Below are positions 5,894-7,246 of a stretch of DNA of 7,246 nt, piece by piece. Position numbers and translations under genes: made by a program. Each line of letters opens with the position of its first letter. The first letter of the stretch is position 1. Origin of the DNA: CAZFUY01 sp964522445 (lineage in GTDB: Bacteria; Pseudomonadota; Gammaproteobacteria; SZUA-229); the NCBI GenBank assembly GCA_964522445.1, contig CAZFUY010000125.1, forward strand, positions 1-7,246. The letters are read 5' to 3'. The notes below the pieces were generated by a model, which searched no databases, had not been told where the DNA came from, and saw only the letters and a list, made by a program, of their open reading frames with translations.

Positions 5894-6385
5894 ATGTTCT
5901 TAAAATACAGTTTACTACTCCTTACACTAATACTTTTTGGATGTGATAATAAAATGCCATCATCAGCAGAACAATTTAATAAAGAAATTCATATTGAAAT
6001 AGGAATACTCGATAAGCTTATTTCTCTTCCCGCTGAGCCACTTTCAGTGAAATGGGATATAGACGAATCAAAACAATCAGGAAACGGTAGTATTCGCGCG
6101 TTATTAGAGTTTAGTGAACAGGATAAGAAAAGTATATTAGATAAAAGTTCAGCGTTTGAAAATAAATCTAACGATAGAATAGATTCTGTATTTTTTGACA
6201 CCTGGTTACCTGCAAAAGCTAAAGAAGGTATACAGGTTAAAAAAGTTAAGGCTGTTTATGAACTGGATGGGGTTATGGCACTTAAGCCTGATCTATTTAC
6301 ACAAACAAAACTTTCGCCTTATGTTAATGGAAGTATTACACCTTTGGCTGGTGGTTTTATACTGGTGTCACTTTATTCTATGTAG
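5894..6385 (+). CDS. Inner-membrane-type lipoprotein; candidate immunity protein for the upstream effector
   Basis: The 163-residue protein starts with MFLKYSLLLLTLILFGC. This is a Lys followed by a hydrophobic helix and a lipobox (L-F-G-C17), so signal peptidase II should cleave before Cys17, which is then lipidated. The residue after Cys is Asp18, the signal that in enterobacteria keeps lipoproteins in the inner membrane by Lol avoidance. The mature part would face the periplasm. It has no recognised domain and is mixed polar and beta-like, with strongly charged stretches around residues 48-95. No ribosome site is visible, and the ATG lies 2 bp after the preceding stop, so translation probably depends on that gene. 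A tightly coupled periplasmic lipoprotein behind a soluble unknown is a common form for immunity to periplasm-acting toxins. The lipoprotein call is firm; the immunity role is inferred. Confidence 0.78.
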   Translation: MFLKYSLLLLTLILFGCDNKMPSSAEQFNKEIHIEIGILDKLISLPAEPLSVKWDIDESKQSGNGSIRALLEFSEQDKKSILDKSSAFENKSNDRIDSVFFDTWLPAKAKEGIQVKKVKAVYELDGVMALKPDLFTQTKLSPYVNGSITPLAGGFILVSLYSM

Positions 6386-6475
6386 TTTAGTTGACGGTGT
6401 AAATAATTCTGTGTAACTGCCATTGTTAAATGTAATCAGTTAATCGTTCTTCAAACTCAATCATAAACCGATTCA

Positions 6476-6901
6476 GTGCCGTTTTTCAATCGGATGATGT
6501 CCGGCATACGTAGCAGTAATACAAAACCAGAGCTAATAGTTCGTAAGGCTTTGCATGAGCTTGGCTATCGTTACAGGTTAGATAGTAAAATCGGAAAAAT
6601 TAAACCAGATATTGTTTTACGCAGTCATAAGGTTGCAGTATTCGTACATGGTTGTTACTGGCATCAGCATGAAGGTTGTAAACTTGCTTATTCCGATAGA
6701 AACTATTCTGAGAAATGGCTAAAGAAGTTTAGTGATAACAGTTTAAGGGATAAGCGAGTAACTGAACAGTTGATAGGGCAGGGGTGGCGAGTGGCTGTTA
6801 TCTGGGAATGTGTAACACGTGAAAATGCCATCCTTGAGAACGAAATTATTAAATTAGATGCATGGATTAAAGAGAGTAATGATCCTTATTTTGAATTTTA
6901 A
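6476..6901 (+). CDS. vsr: Very short patch repair (Vsr) endonuclease, orphan
   Basis: Vsr nicks DNA at T:G mismatches that arise when 5-methylcytosine deaminates, starting repair; some relatives act as restriction enzymes. The 141-residue protein shows MMSGIRSSNTKPEL, with Glu19, then PDIV with catalytic Asp45. The core H58-G-C60-Y-W62-H63-Q-H65-E-G-C68 follows, then GWRVAVIWEC with Cys112. Cys60, His65, Cys68 and Cys112 are the zinc ligands, and His58, Trp62 and His63 match the active-site residues of E. coli Vsr. The start is uncertain: GTG at 6476 has no ribosome site, and an in-frame TAA lies just upstream at 6464. The N-terminus, FFNRMMSGIR, seems to lack two residues compared with the usual NRSRMMSGIR. 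No cytosine methyltransferase, its usual partner, is in the window. Length and core are normal, so it is probably active if translated. Confidence 0.85.
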   Translation: MPFFNRMMSGIRSSNTKPELIVRKALHELGYRYRLDSKIGKIKPDIVLRSHKVAVFVHGCYWHQHEGCKLAYSDRNYSEKWLKKFSDNSLRDKRVTEQLIGQGWRVAVIWECVTRENAILENEIIKLDAWIKESNDPYFEF

Positions 6902-6914
6902 TATAAAAAATAAA

Positions 6915-6932
6915 TAACCTGGGTGCAGGTTA
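6915..6932 (-). terminator. Short hairpin downstream of vsr
   Basis: TAACCTG pairs perfectly with CAGGTTA across a 4-nt loop, 14 bp after the vsr stop. The adjacent A-rich tract lies on the left, so the U run would occur only in a minus-strand transcript. For vsr itself it is a stem without a tail. No minus-strand gene that would use it is visible in the window. Confidence 0.3.
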
Positions 6933-7070
6933 AAACTCTAGTCATCAATAAAATGTGATATACATCAAGTTGTTATTCAGAAAGACCATTGAAGTAATGT
7001 GTTAGCATAAAGTTTCAATAATGTGCTATTAAATTGAGCCAAAAAGCAATCAATTATATATTAAGGAAAT

Positions 7071-7214
7071 ATGAAAATGGAAGCCACATTGCATTATACG
7101 ATTAAACATGGAGATGGTTATCTCACTATCGCAAGATTTATTTTTAATAAATCTACCAGGGTCTATATACAGGGGCTTGCTAAGCGATATGCATTTAATG
7201 CAAGAAGTTGCTGA
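7071..7214 (+). CDS. Short ORF with LysM-like start, possibly frameshifted
   Basis: AAGGA lies 3 nt before an ATG at 7071 and 9 nt before a second in-frame ATG at 7077. The frame gives 47 residues and then TGA at 7212-7214. Residues 8-21, HYTIKHGDGYLTIA, match the first half of a LysM peptidoglycan-binding repeat (Y-T-V-K-x-G-D-x-x-x-x-I-A). The second half does not look like LysM. A different frame is open from 7150 to the end of the window. It contains a good helix (LMQEVAEKIKHDLQQG), and dropping one T from the T5 run at 7141-7145 would join the two. So this is either a 47-residue protein or the start of a longer, frameshifted or wrongly sequenced gene that continues beyond the window. LysM at the N-terminus would suit another cell-wall-directed protein. 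Confidence 0.45.
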   Translation: MKMEATLHYTIKHGDGYLTIARFIFNKSTRVYIQGLAKRYAFNARSC

Positions 7215-7246
7215 AAAGATAAAACACGATCTTCAACAAGGGTATC

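Noticed and set aside
5989..6416. Frames antisense to or overlapping the lipoprotein gene (minus 5989-6201, plus 6195-6416)
   Set aside because: They lie over a gene with a clear signal peptide and coupled start; they have no ribosome site and no recognisable motif.
6389..6417. Promoter for vsr: TTGACG, 17-bp gap, TAACTG
   Set aside because: The -35 and spacing are good but the -10 matches the consensus at only two positions.

Overview
The window is AT-rich and densely packed. It looks like an accessory region of a low-G+C gammaproteobacterium, probably a marine or host-associated one. That placement is an inference from protein style: a YkuD enzyme with an SHGC motif, a Gram-negative lipoprotein, Vsr, and a zeta-type kinase with its small partner. 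No rRNA, tRNA, CRISPR array, integrase or transposase was seen.

Layout. (1) At the left, on the minus strand, is a YkuD-fold L,D-transpeptidase-like protein with no signal peptide and a calcium-loop motif beside its active site. Its divergent upstream region of about 365 bp holds no gene. (2) From 1102 to 4745 lies a block bracketed by a 25-bp inverted repeat (24 of 25 positions match). Everything inside it that I can recognise is toxin-antitoxin or DNA-defence related. It holds a decayed HTH-antitoxin plus PIN-toxin pair, an intact zeta-like kinase overlapping a 61-residue partner, a 37-40 residue unknown ORF, a fragment of a Vsr endonuclease, a fragment of a topoisomerase-type zinc ribbon, and an intact 657-residue fusion of a PD-(D/E)XK nuclease with a DUF2075 (Schlafen group 3-like) helicase. 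(3) From 4887 to 6385 a 334-residue (or 332) soluble protein of unrecognised family is followed 2 bp later by an inner-membrane-type lipoprotein. This arrangement suggests a secreted antibacterial effector and its periplasmic immunity protein. (4) At 6476-6901 is a second, essentially complete Vsr endonuclease, with no cytosine methyltransferase in the window. (5) At the right edge begins a short ORF whose start looks like a LysM repeat and which may be frameshifted.

How the genes may work together. The outer genes look like weapons for competition between bacteria: a peptidoglycan-acting effector candidate and an effector/lipoprotein pair. The inner block looks like a defence cassette that has turned over repeatedly, leaving stubs of at least three older systems beside two intact ones. 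The inverted repeat places the edges of the cassette within about 50 bp of the recognised genes. It is the strongest structural signal in the window that the genes do not explain. Functional statements about toxicity, immunity and phage defence are inferences from domains and context.
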